Made by a program: the position numbers and the translations under genes | Notes under the pieces: generated by a model | The model's database searches: none | What the model saw: the letters and a program-made list of their open reading frames with translations, nothing else | Told to the model about the DNA's origin: nothing | Shown: one piece after another, positions 1 through 7,167 of the stretch | Numbering within the stretch: the stretch's first letter is position 1 | Layout: each line of letters opens with the position of its first letter | Assembly (NCBI GenBank): GCA_937973565.1 | Contig: CALJKQ010000045.1 | Span: 1 to 22,593, forward strand | DNA from: an uncultured Saprospiraceae bacterium | GTDB taxonomy: Bacteria; Bacteroidota; Bacteroidia; Chitinophagales; Saprospiraceae | Reading direction: 5' to 3' | DNA: 22,593 bases

Positions 1-1
1 A

Positions 2-301
2 GATAAATGGAACAATTATTCCATGGTGAAAGGAATTTTTGAGCAAGGAAAAACAGGTGTTGATGTAAAATCAGAATCAGGAACAAGATTTACATCTTAT
101 TTGGATGTAAATGCCTTCCCTGGTACAATACAGGTAAACGGAATTACACGCAGCATATATTTAGAAAAAGAGGTTAAGCAGGTTTCATTGGTATTGAAAA
201 CACCCTATGAACATTTGTTTCCCATGTTTTCCAATTTAATAGAAGTTTGCGATTTCTGCATCGAGCGGAATTATGGATTAAAGTCGTATGTATCGGGTTA
301 A
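2..301 (+). CDS. Hypothetical protein, 3' part only (runs off left edge)
   Basis: The frame is open from the first bases of the window, with no stop before the ATG at 23, so the gene most likely starts upstream and only about 99 C-terminal residues are visible. The visible part has mixed beta-strand-like character, with alternating hydrophobic and charged residues and two cysteines close together near the end (CDFC). It has no signal peptide or membrane segment. I do not recognise the family. It lies at the head of a run of small same-strand genes of unknown function and may belong to that accessory group. If the ATG at 23 is the real start, the protein would be 92 aa. Confidence 0.55.
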   Translation, partial: DKWNNYSMVKGIFEQGKTGVDVKSESGTRFTSYLDVNAFPGTIQVNGITRSIYLEKEVKQVSLVLKTPYEHLFPMFSNLIEVCDFCIERNYGLKSYVSG

Positions 302-428
302 AAAATGCAGTACATCACTAACAAAAAATATGTAGCTGGAGCCTCTAAGCCTGCAAAAATCTGATCCGAGACTCCATAATAAAAGGCAAAATATAAACCA
401 GATAGTAAACAAAAACGTATAAAAAATC

Positions 429-572
429 ATGGGCATAAATATTTCCGGCATTGCCATCAACAGAAGCTATGAAAATGACTTTGAGCAGCTTACCAAAGCT
501 CTGGGTTGGAAGTTTACACACAAAGCATGGCGTGACAAATATGAAGTCGTCAAACAGCAGTTTAAACTGTAG
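429..572 (+). CDS. Small 47-aa ORF, possibly a truncated gene remnant
   Basis: An ATG at 429 opens a 47-codon frame ending in TAG at 570-572. The protein starts MGINISGIAINRSYENDF and ends in a basic, aromatic stretch. From memory, the first 25 or so residues resemble the N-terminus of longer uncharacterised Bacteroidota proteins that begin MGINISG, but I cannot run a search. If that is right, this is a remnant whose downstream part was replaced or lost. It sits 127 bp after the partial first gene and 70 bp before the next gene, on the same strand. It could also be a chance ORF, since it is short and has no clear ribosome binding site. Confidence 0.4.
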   Translation: MGINISGIAINRSYENDFEQLTKALGWKFTHKAWRDKYEVVKQQFKL

Positions 573-642
573 TTTTACAACAAAATTTTAAAATTACTGA
601 AAGAAATTGTGTTGTAACTTATTAAATATAAGAAACTGACAA

Positions 643-1092
643 ATGGAGAATGTTAATGTACCAAAGACAGAAATTGAACTTGAAAATTGGATGAAAGAGA
701 ATTGTTTCAACTTCAATAGCTATTCTATCAACGGAAACCATATTTATGAAGGTTATGGAATAGAAAAATCAGGCGGATCGTATATTTGGTACTATACAGA
801 ACGAGGGCAGAAAGATAACTTAAGATATTTTGCGTCGGAAGCTGATATTGTCGAGTTTGCTTTTGACAAAATTAAGTCTGACAAATGGGCAAAGACCCAT
901 TGTATTGGATTTTCGACAGACATAAATAAAATAAATGAATTGAAAAACATTTTGCGGACAAAGGAAACGACTTTTTTTGAGGACAAAATACCCTATTACG
1001 GACTTGAACGACCCGTTTATAGAGTTTTTGTATTGGGTTGCGATATTAAAAAGACTGAATATTTAAAGGATGTATTCTGGACAGAAAAATGA
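643..1092 (+). CDS. Uncharacterised 149-aa protein, immunity-protein-like
   Basis: A complete 149-aa cytosolic protein with no signal peptide. It is rich in aromatic residues (YIWYYTERG near residue 50) and has a charged helix followed by the segment DKWAKTHCIGF. The C-terminal half holds a beta-rich segment containing PVYRVFVLGCD. The pattern reminds me of single-domain immunity proteins of polymorphic toxin systems, which often sit as orphans in accessory islands, but I cannot assign a family. No toxin gene is visible beside it. It is AT-rich, as are its neighbours. It is followed by a 161-bp spacer containing a long imperfect palindrome, which could be its terminator or a recombination site. 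Confidence 0.65.
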   Translation: MENVNVPKTEIELENWMKENCFNFNSYSINGNHIYEGYGIEKSGGSYIWYYTERGQKDNLRYFASEADIVEFAFDKIKSDKWAKTHCIGFSTDINKINELKNILRTKETTFFEDKIPYYGLERPVYRVFVLGCDIKKTEYLKDVFWTEK

Positions 1093-1117
1093 AGAACAGA
1101 ACAATACCTATTCATAA

Positions 1118-1207
1118 GTGGCAATTCAGTTGTTAAATGAAGCACAATGATTTTATCAAGGTTAATTGTAGGTTGATGCTTCAAGTGCAGGACGACTAAA
1201 TTGCCAC
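1118..1207. repeat. Nested imperfect palindrome (three inverted-repeat pairs)
   Basis: Three nested inverted pairs fill this spacer. The outer arms GTGGCAATT (1118-1126) and AATTGCCAC (1199-1207) match perfectly over 9 bp. The middle arms TGAAGCA (1138-1144) and TGCTTCA (1177-1183) match over 7 bp. The inner arms ACAAT (1144-1148) and ATTGT (1165-1169) match over 5 bp. The structure spans 90 bp with unpaired bulges. It starts 25 bp after the stop of the upstream gene and ends 46 bp before the next. It has no U-tract, so a simple intrinsic terminator is unlikely. The architecture recalls integron attC sites, but the terminal RYYYAAC and GTTRRRY boxes are not clearly in place. Confidence 0.6.
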
Positions 1208-1253
1208 CTCCGGTTAGTAACCAAACGTAATTTTCTTTTTTGAAAACACAATC

Positions 1254-2396
1254 ATGAAACAATATTTATTGCTTTTGACTACATTTTTGACTTTGACTTG
1301 TATTGGACAAGAAGCAAAGCAAGAAAAATTTAAATTGTCCGTATCTCCAATCATTGACAAAAGCGACCCGACCCATCACGCGATTATTGAAGCGTTGACG
1401 GAATTTTTGGGATCTAAAAATGTTTCGTTGACAGCAAACAATTTTTGGGTTCAATCTGATTTTCAAAAATATACTTATCCCTATCTTGATATTTATGAAA
1501 TTGAAAATTCAAAGTTTGGAAAGGGATTTTATCAGCCGACTTTGATGGATATAATTCCCACAGAAAGATCAGATCGAAGAATAGTTAAAATTGCCTTTAT
1601 CGGACATAACCCTGAAACAGAGGAAAATCAGTTGAAAGCTGTTTACAATCTTGTTGCGAACATCCAACAGGGCAGAGTTATGTTTAGCAAATATTTGGAC
1701 TTAGCAACAGAAGCATGGAGAACAGAAAGTAAAGAGAGTTTGATCTACAAAATATCACCCAATAAGACAGCCAATGAATGGGAGATGAAACAACAGCTCA
1801 ATGATATTTACAGTATATGTAATTTTTTTAACTGCCAACCCATAGTCATTACTTATTATTCCTGTGTCAATCCAAAAGAGCTATTTGAAATCAGGGGTTT
1901 TGAATACCATCCGATGATGTATGCCGACAAAAGTGGTGGACTAGCTGATCATGGTAATATTGTATTTTCGGGAAATAACGCTGATATTTATACACACGAA
2001 ATAATACATATTTATACGAGTAGTCTTTTTCCTAAAATTGACAAATTTATAGATGAAGGATTGGCAACTTGGTTGGCAGGGAGTGGAAAATACAGTTACG
2101 ATTGGCACAGAAACCAATTTGAGAAATTCATTATTAGAAATAAAGATTATAATTTTGCGGAGCATACAGACGCATATGAAAGAATTTACTTTGAAAAGGA
2201 AACCTCGATTCCATATTTGACCGCTGCCTTAATTTTGGAAAGGACATTAAAAATTTATGGAAAAGAGAAGTTAATAGAGTTGCTAAGGTCGGAAAATGAA
2301 CTTTGGACAACGTTAAATACGGTAGGTTTGACAAGAGAAAATATTAACGAAGAATTGAGAAATCAAATAAAACTGCCCCTTACATCTGTTTGGTAA
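1254..2396 (+). CDS. Secreted HExxH (gluzincin-type) metallopeptidase
   Basis: A 380-aa protein with an N-terminal signal peptide (MKQYLLLLTTFLTLTCIGQ), so probably periplasmic or exported. The cysteine in the signal region is not in a good lipobox. The peptidase core is H248-E249-I-I-H252, followed 16 residues after H252 by E268 in DEGLATWL. This is the HExxH...E pattern of MA-clan zinc peptidases, where the two His and the downstream Glu bind zinc and E249 activates water. The roughly 230 residues before it are not recognised. The C-terminal helical part is typical of the lower lobe of such enzymes. The substrate is unknown. No co-transcribed partner is obvious, since both flanking spacers exceed 130 bp. 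The protease call is firm at motif level, but the family name is not. Confidence 0.75.
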   Translation: MKQYLLLLTTFLTLTCIGQEAKQEKFKLSVSPIIDKSDPTHHAIIEALTEFLGSKNVSLTANNFWVQSDFQKYTYPYLDIYEIENSKFGKGFYQPTLMDIIPTERSDRRIVKIAFIGHNPETEENQLKAVYNLVANIQQGRVMFSKYLDLATEAWRTESKESLIYKISPNKTANEWEMKQQLNDIYSICNFFNCQPIVITYYSCVNPKELFEIRGFEYHPMMYADKSGGLADHGNIVFSGNNADIYTHEIIHIYTSSLFPKIDKFIDEGLATWLAGSGKYSYDWHRNQFEKFIIRNKDYNFAEHTDAYERIYFEKETSIPYLTAALILERTLKIYGKEKLIELLRSENELWTTLNTVGLTRENINEELRNQIKLPLTSVW

Positions 2397-2527
2397 GAGG
2401 GCGACTAAAGGGCTGCTATAGATCCACGTTACCCGCTTCAATGGCTATAATAATGATCCATCTTTATGCTAAATATTGCACCAATGGCATCGCCAAAGTC
2501 ATCATTTTCAATAAAACTTAAACAGGC

Positions 2528-2800
2528 ATGAATATTTTTAACCTTTTTATGAAGACCTCTAAGCAACAGATTACAGCGCATCCGGAAATTAAAATATCGG
2601 AAATTAGCCACGGTTCGCATGGAGATAATATGGGTGGACTGATTGGATTTGATTCAATAAATAAAGAGAAGGGTAGAGCATTCATCAATGAGATCTTTTC
2701 TAATTTAAGGAATGTAAATACAGCATTGTCTACTTCTGATTATGAACTCAAAGATGTAGCGATTTCAGACAATGACCAACTGAAACTAAGAGTACTCTGA
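2528..2800 (+). CDS. Hypothetical 90-aa protein
   Basis: A 90-aa frame preceded by an in-frame TAA at 2519-2521. The ATG at 2549 is an alternative start giving 83 aa and removing a hydrophobic MNIFNLF leader. The protein has a Gly/His-rich patch (SHGSHGDNMGG) and then a charged helical segment. I do not recognise it. The next gene lies in the same reading frame, separated by this gene's TGA and 16 sense codons. The two may therefore be one gene interrupted by a stop, or simply neighbours. A 60-aa frame on the opposite strand overlaps its 5' part but looks less gene-like. Confidence 0.45.
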   Translation: MNIFNLFMKTSKQQITAHPEIKISEISHGSHGDNMGGLIGFDSINKEKGRAFINEIFSNLRNVNTALSTSDYELKDVAISDNDQLKLRVL

Positions 2801-2848
2801 GATACAAAGAATGTATTATCTGCATTTCCTTACCTTAAAACGACTTAT

Positions 2849-3352
2849 ATGATACCCTATGCGACCAAAGAAATAATGGAATGGAAACACATGAATAACA
2901 GTGAGGCTGAAATCAAAGGTGGAGGGAGAAAGACATTTGGATTTGATTTTTTTCCTACTGACTATGCTAGTAACAGGTCAGTGTATTTACAGAATAAAGA
3001 AATTCAGATCCATGTTTCAGCTATAGCCCTGGATGTAGATAAAAGCAATGTGGATCAAAATACGGAATTGAAATTCAGTGAGGATTTTATAGGATATATG
3101 CCGAGTTCAAGCCTGCCGCGACAAACCTATTATGACTTCATAGGTAAGATTGAAGGTTTTGAGGAAATTAAACTGGATAACCATACTCAAGGTTACATAG
3201 CAAAAGTAAAACTCATTAATAACGATTCAGACCCAAATCATTTTACTGTCGACATTTTTATGAATAAAGAGAACATGAAAATACAGACGCTGGAAATAGG
3301 GATGAAAATTGCTGGCTTGATATGGTTTCAGGGCGAATTGGTTAAGGAGTAA
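2849..3352 (+). CDS. Hypothetical 167-aa protein
   Basis: A complete 167-aa protein without signal peptide or membrane segments. It contains the segment FFPTDYASNRSVYLQNKEI, then a predicted beta-rich C-terminal half with alternating hydrophobic residues ending in IAGLIWFQGEL. Taken together this looks like a small all-beta fold, possibly OB-like. That is inference only, as I do not recognise a named family. The frame is open upstream to the TGA at 2798-2800, but no ATG, GTG or TTG occurs in that extension, so the ATG at 2849 is the best start unless the TGA is read through. It is the last of the small AT-rich orphans before the S41 peptidase. Confidence 0.6.
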   Translation: MIPYATKEIMEWKHMNNSEAEIKGGGRKTFGFDFFPTDYASNRSVYLQNKEIQIHVSAIALDVDKSNVDQNTELKFSEDFIGYMPSSSLPRQTYYDFIGKIEGFEEIKLDNHTQGYIAKVKLINNDSDPNHFTVDIFMNKENMKIQTLEIGMKIAGLIWFQGELVKE

Positions 3353-3466
3353 TGATTAAGGCACGTAAATCACGCCGGCTTAATGGCTGTATGCATCAGA
3401 TTATCTTATTTGTACTTAGCCTGCCAAAAGATTGTTATTAAAAAAAACAAAAGTTGTAAAACAGAA

Positions 3467-4921
3467 ATGAAGTTAAGTTTCTTGGTATTGACAATGCTGG
3501 TTATGTTGTCAATTGATTTGTTTTCACAGAACAACCGCTGTAACTGTCTGGAAAATCTAAATAAGCTCGTTGCGAAGACCGAAGAAAATTATGCCGGCTA
3601 TCCTGTAAAAGTGAATAGGTCAACCTTCTCAAAGTATAAAGAACTGGTGCGGTCTCTTGAAAAGCGGACGTCAAAAGTCACTGACCCGGTATCTTGTTAC
3701 AACCTTCTTAAAGCATACGTCAGGTTTTTTAAGGACAAACATTTTATGTTGGGTTTTCAGGGTGATAAGCGTCCTGAAACTGAAAGTATATCACTTTCTG
3801 AAGAAGCATTCAGAAGCATTCTGTCAAAGAAGAAGCCACATCCGATGGAAGGGATTTGGATCAATGCTGAAAATACTTTAAAAATTGCCATTCGTCGGAA
3901 AAGCAAAAATGAATTTCATGGCATTATCCTTGCTACAGACGATCCGGGTTTACCAGTGGGTCTGGTTTATTATACTTTTCTTAATACTGAAAAAGGATGG
4001 ATAGCACAGGAATTCAATTCCTATCTCACTACCGATATTGTTGTAAAACAAAGGGGCAATCTTTTACAAATCTGGAACCAAAAGATGTTTGGTAAAATAC
4101 ATCCTTCCCTTATGTCGGAAAATGAACGAGCAGAATTGGACACCTGGAAAAACGACAACCATGGATTGGATTTTAAAAAATTGTCGGAAAAGACGGCTTA
4201 TTTAAAAATTCCCAGCTTTAAGAATAACAATGACAAAATCCTGGATTTAGTGACCCGAAATGACGCGATCATTCAGAGTTGTGAAAATCTTATCGTTGAC
4301 CTAACCGGTAATGGAGGGGGCAGTACAGGGTGGGTATCCTTTTTGCCTTATTTTATGACCAATCCCATCATTCAGTACGATACTTATTTAAGGGTTACCC
4401 CTGATAATGTTAATTCTAAATTGTCAGATTTAGAACCATTTGCTGTGAACCCCATTCCGGATGAATATAAAAAATACTTCCCTGAAGATGTCCTTGTGGC
4501 ATACAAGAAAGCATACCAGGAACTTCCTGTCACACAAAAATCATTCTATCCCATTCCTGGCGTAACTTTTCCACTAGATTCAATTTTGGCTAAGCCGAAA
4601 AGAATTGCATTGATGGTAGATGATTTGTGTGGTAGTTCAGCAGAATATTTTTTCTTTCTCTCCAAACAAAGTAAAAAGACCACCACCTATGGCATAAATA
4701 CCGTTGGAATGATGGACTATGAAGGCATGTCTAACCCCACTGCATTGCCATACGATAAATACATTTTGACCATACCCATCGTAAAATCAAGTTGGACAGA
4801 CACTCATCCCATAGACCAAACCGGATTTCGACCTGACATTCTTTTAAACAATGTTGATCAGAGGGAATGGCTCGAGTTTGTGAGAAAAGATTTGGAAGGA
4901 AATGCAATTGAAAAAAATTAA
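3467..4921 (+). CDS. Secreted S41-family serine peptidase (tail-specific/CtpA superfamily)
   Basis: A 484-aa protein. I chose the ATG at 3467 because it begins a clean signal peptide (MKLSFLVLTMLVMLSIDLFSQ); the same frame is open further upstream to 3383 but would put a polar, cysteine-containing stretch ahead of it. The C-terminal half has the S41 core: a beta strand with NLIVDLTGNGGGSTG (the GGG turn supports substrate binding), and DDLCGSSAEYFFF, in which S390 is the likely nucleophile, three residues before E393. The catalytic lysine of the CtpA type is not visible. Instead the segment NTVGMMDYEG follows, typical of the Lys-less S41 variants I know from Bacteroidota. The N-terminal 250 residues are not assigned; no PDZ domain is obvious. 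It probably acts in the periplasm on an unknown protein substrate. Confidence 0.8.
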   Translation: MKLSFLVLTMLVMLSIDLFSQNNRCNCLENLNKLVAKTEENYAGYPVKVNRSTFSKYKELVRSLEKRTSKVTDPVSCYNLLKAYVRFFKDKHFMLGFQGDKRPETESISLSEEAFRSILSKKKPHPMEGIWINAENTLKIAIRRKSKNEFHGIILATDDPGLPVGLVYYTFLNTEKGWIAQEFNSYLTTDIVVKQRGNLLQIWNQKMFGKIHPSLMSENERAELDTWKNDNHGLDFKKLSEKTAYLKIPSFKNNNDKILDLVTRNDAIIQSCENLIVDLTGNGGGSTGWVSFLPYFMTNPIIQYDTYLRVTPDNVNSKLSDLEPFAVNPIPDEYKKYFPEDVLVAYKKAYQELPVTQKSFYPIPGVTFPLDSILAKPKRIALMVDDLCGSSAEYFFFLSKQSKKTTTYGINTVGMMDYEGMSNPTALPYDKYILTIPIVKSSWTDTHPIDQTGFRPDILLNNVDQREWLEFVRKDLEGNAIEKN

Positions 4922-5239
4922 TCAGGGATCGAAGTTTTTCAGTAAGGTAAATTGAAATTCTCCTTCGGCATTGGAAGGAAAGGAGTTTAGAAATGAATTC
5001 CGGTGTAACCAAAAAGGCAGGTAAAGGCAGATAAAAGGCAGAGTTGATTTTAATCTATTACCTAGGATTTGTTAAAACAAGAAGCCAAATATAATCATGT
5101 GTATAAATATTTTAATTATTTGATATTTAGATTTATCTTTGCTTATTGTAAAACAAGCATTATATTGAGATTAACGAGACCAACTGCCTTGATTGAGTTG
5201 TTTTGATGATTTTATTTGCAAATAATAAATTAGACAATA
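4922..5239. other. 318-bp intergenic spacer with short tandem repeat
   Basis: No convincing gene is present. At 5013-5041 there are three near-identical units (AAAGGCAGGT, AAAGGCAGAT, AAAAGGCAGA). A short hairpin, TCCTTC (4961-4966) with GAAGGA (4974-4979), lies 40 bp after the S41 stop but lacks a U-tract. The right half is very AT-rich and holds a candidate promoter box for the lipoprotein gene that follows. Confidence 0.5.
5134..5141 (+). promoter_or_regulatory. Candidate Bacteroidota -7 box for the 5240 lipoprotein
   Basis: TATCTTTG matches the Bacteroidota -7 consensus TAnnTTTG exactly. It lies about 100 bp before the ATG at 5240 in AT-rich DNA. No TTG is found at the usual 17-23 bp upstream (the nearest, at 5120-5122, is only 11 bp away), so the call is weak. 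Confidence 0.25.
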
Positions 5240-5722
5240 ATGATTATAAGAAATTTGATGGTATGGATTCTGCTATCCACAATATTGTCCAGCTGTGGCA
5301 CATTAATTGGAATTAAACGGCCGATTGGGTTAATTGACAAACCGGAGAATTTGATTGTTCGAAATTTGAATACGGGCGATACTTTAAAAATTGACGAGGG
5401 GGTATTTGCAATTTCTGCCAATAAGAGTATTCAGTATAATTATGTAGGCCCCAGAATAAAATTTAAACCCAAAAAGAATACTGTTTTGGAGCTGGAGTCC
5501 AATGGTGTTAAAAAGACGATTATAATTTCAAAAAAGACAAATGTGGGTATGTTGGTGCTGGAAGGACTTTTTACCTTTGGGGCGTTTACGCTGATTGACC
5601 TCATAACGGGAGGTTATACTTCGCATAAACCCACTTTAATTGATTGCCCTGCATTATTAGAGGGGAAAAAGTCAAGGACTGATGAGGAATTGTTTCAGTA
5701 CGTAAAAATTAATTCTCATTAA
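5240..5722 (+). CDS. Small lipoprotein of unknown function
   Basis: A 160-aa protein with a signal peptide ending in a lipobox (WILLSTILSSC), so it is predicted to be lipidated at Cys19 and anchored in a membrane. The central part is beta-rich. Near residues 100-125 is a glycine-containing hydrophobic stretch (VLEGLFTFGAFTLIDLITGG) followed by Tyr and Pro. The combination of a glycine-containing hydrophobic hairpin, then Asp, TGG and a Pro occurs in small Gram-negative lipoproteins of unknown role. The gene stands alone, about 318 bp from the previous and 98 bp from the next gene. Function cannot be assigned. Confidence 0.7.
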   Translation: MIIRNLMVWILLSTILSSCGTLIGIKRPIGLIDKPENLIVRNLNTGDTLKIDEGVFAISANKSIQYNYVGPRIKFKPKKNTVLELESNGVKKTIIISKKTNVGMLVLEGLFTFGAFTLIDLITGGYTSHKPTLIDCPALLEGKKSRTDEELFQYVKINSH

Positions 5723-5820
5723 GTGTAAGCTAAAATGTTAATTAAGAATTGAGGCGGGTTTTTCCATAAATGAAAACGTCAGAAATTTTAGATTTTATCT
5801 GATTTAGTTAAATTTTTAAA

Positions 5821-6423
5821 ATGGCTATGAAATTCTTATCCCTACTTTTACTCATAACCACCCTCAGCTGTCAATCCCGATCCCTCTCAGACTTCGAGGA
5901 TGTGCGGGAGGTATTCAATTCCGAGGAAATAGCTGACCTGGAAAAAATCATGGACTTCTTTAACCAGTCGATTTGTGAATCTGAAAAAATGCCGGATGCA
6001 AAAATTTTGGACTGTTATGATCATTTTCTTAAAAGGATGAGAAGCGCTGAGCAAACGGGGGTAATAGATCTTAAAATACCTCAGGAAGCACAGGGGCAAT
6101 TGCTGAACGAATTAAGCCCCAATACCCTAAATGAAATTTGGTCACGGTCTCTCGTTAGTGGCCGCTGCCCCCCGGAGGTTTTTGATTTGAACTTAAAAGT
6201 AAAAAGCAAATACATCCGGTTTCTGAAACTTTTGTCAAAGGAGAATGGGAAGATCAAAAAGTATGTAGAAATGCTCGAAGGAGCGGGCGAGTTATCTACA
6301 GGCATGGTTGCTGATGTTTTACTTAATTATAAGGATTATGATATCAGGGATAAACGCATCCAACTTTTTATGGCCATACATTATCTGACGTTTAATAAAC
6401 ATTGGAGTATGCTTATGAATTGA
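5821..6423 (+). CDS. Hypothetical lipoprotein, 200 aa
   Basis: The protein starts MAMKFLSLLLLITTLSCQ: a short positive region, a leucine-rich core and a lipobox TLSC, so it is predicted to be a lipoprotein with Cys17 lipidated. A start at the second ATG (5827) would give the same mature protein. The mature part is helical, charged and contains three further cysteines (in ICESE, LDCYD and GRCPP), which could form a disulfide in the periplasm. I recognise no domain. Both flanks are long (98 bp upstream, 311 bp downstream), so it is probably transcribed alone. Confidence 0.65.
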   Translation: MAMKFLSLLLLITTLSCQSRSLSDFEDVREVFNSEEIADLEKIMDFFNQSICESEKMPDAKILDCYDHFLKRMRSAEQTGVIDLKIPQEAQGQLLNELSPNTLNEIWSRSLVSGRCPPEVFDLNLKVKSKYIRFLKLLSKENGKIKKYVEMLEGAGELSTGMVADVLLNYKDYDIRDKRIQLFMAIHYLTFNKHWSMLMN

Positions 6424-6499
6424 TCGTTTTATATAAAAAGGTTCCTATCGATGGCAATCAGAAGTGGAATTACATTAATGGCAAATAACTTAAACTCCT

Positions 6500-6679
6500 A
6501 TGACCCATTGTGTTTGTCGTAAGAACTTTAATCTTTTTTCGAGTATGAGTTGCCTTTGTAATTGCACCTACTGCTTTGATAAATCCTACTCTAAAAATTG
6601 CCTTTTATGCTCAGTAGCTATGCGTGATGAGGGACAGTCATATACTGAATGCACAATTTTTAATCATTTTATTAGGTAA
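6500..6679 (+). CDS. Possible cysteine-rich microprotein (59 aa)
   Basis: In the 311-bp gap between two larger genes, an ATG at 6500 opens a 59-codon frame ending in TAA at 6677-6679. The product has nine cysteines (residues 4, 6, 18, 20, 22, 25, 34, 37 and 51), including the cluster CLCNCTYC and a CLLC pair, which would suit a zinc- or metal-binding knuckle. An internal ATG at 6545 would give 44 aa with seven cysteines. It has no signal peptide and no clear ribosome binding site, though the latter is common in this phylum. No known family comes to mind. A frame this long can arise by chance in one or two spacers of this size, so the cysteine pattern is the main argument. The rest of the gap shows nothing else. 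Confidence 0.3.
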   Translation: MTHCVCRKNFNLFSSMSCLCNCTYCFDKSYSKNCLLCSVAMRDEGQSYTECTIFNHFIR

Positions 6680-6734
6680 GCCTGTTCTTTCAACGTAAAT
6701 TGGCAATGTGTTAAATTGTACTTGAATTTTACAA

Positions 6735-7157
6735 ATGAAAGTTACGGATCAAATTAATGACTACTTTGACAGTTTACCAGAAGCGAAGGGCATGGAAATG
6801 CGTAAGTTGCATACATTGGTTCTGTCCATTGATCCAGCGGCAAAACTTTGGTTTTTGGATGGAAGGGATGACACCGGGAAAGTGGTGTCCAATCCTAACG
6901 TGGGATATGGTGATCTCGCTTTAAAATATGCAGACGGTTCTCAAAAAGCATTCTATAAAGTGGGTATTAGTGCCAACACTACGGGTATTTCCATTTACAT
7001 TATGGGACTACATGACAGAAAAGCTCTAAATGAAAGGTACGGAAAAACCCTGGGCAAGGCTGCGATTACGGGCTATTGTGTTAAATTTAAACGATTGGAC
7101 GATTTGAATCCGGATATTCTGAATTCCATGCTAGCCTTTGGTTTGCAGAACCATTAA
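6735..7157 (+). CDS. DUF1801-domain protein
   Basis: A 140-aa cytosolic protein that fits the DUF1801 (YdhG/SCP-like) fold. It has an N-terminal helix with DQINDYFDSLPE, then HTLVLSIDPAA, a beta sheet with GDLALKYADGSQ, the strand ISIYIMGL, and a C-terminal ITGYCVKFKRLDDLN. Proteins of this family are small single-domain units of unknown biochemical function, and related proteins are often seen beside stress or regulatory genes. The start at 6735 gives the family's usual N-terminus. The next gene's preferred start lies 10 bp after this stop, so the two may be co-transcribed. No signal peptide. Confidence 0.8.
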   Translation: MKVTDQINDYFDSLPEAKGMEMRKLHTLVLSIDPAAKLWFLDGRDDTGKVVSNPNVGYGDLALKYADGSQKAFYKVGISANTTGISIYIMGLHDRKALNERYGKTLGKAAITGYCVKFKRLDDLNPDILNSMLAFGLQNH

Positions 7158-7167
7158 AAACCTTGAT

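Noticed and set aside
278..460. Hydrophobic 60-codon frame on the - strand
   Set aside because: It arises from AT-rich spacer and overlaps the ends of two + strand ORFs; hydrophobicity is expected from the T-rich reverse strand.
1118..1207. Firm call of an integron attC site
   Set aside because: The nested arms are suggestive, but the RYYYAAC and GTTRRRY boxes are not at the ends and no integrase is in the window.
2438..2620. 60-codon - strand frame across a spacer and a small gene
   Set aside because: Overlaps the 5' part of the + strand 90-aa gene, has no family resemblance and no neighbours in that orientation; kept only as a caution on the 90-aa call.
4961..4979. Intrinsic terminator after the first S41 gene
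   Set aside because: The hairpin has only 6 bp and is followed by purines instead of a U-tract.
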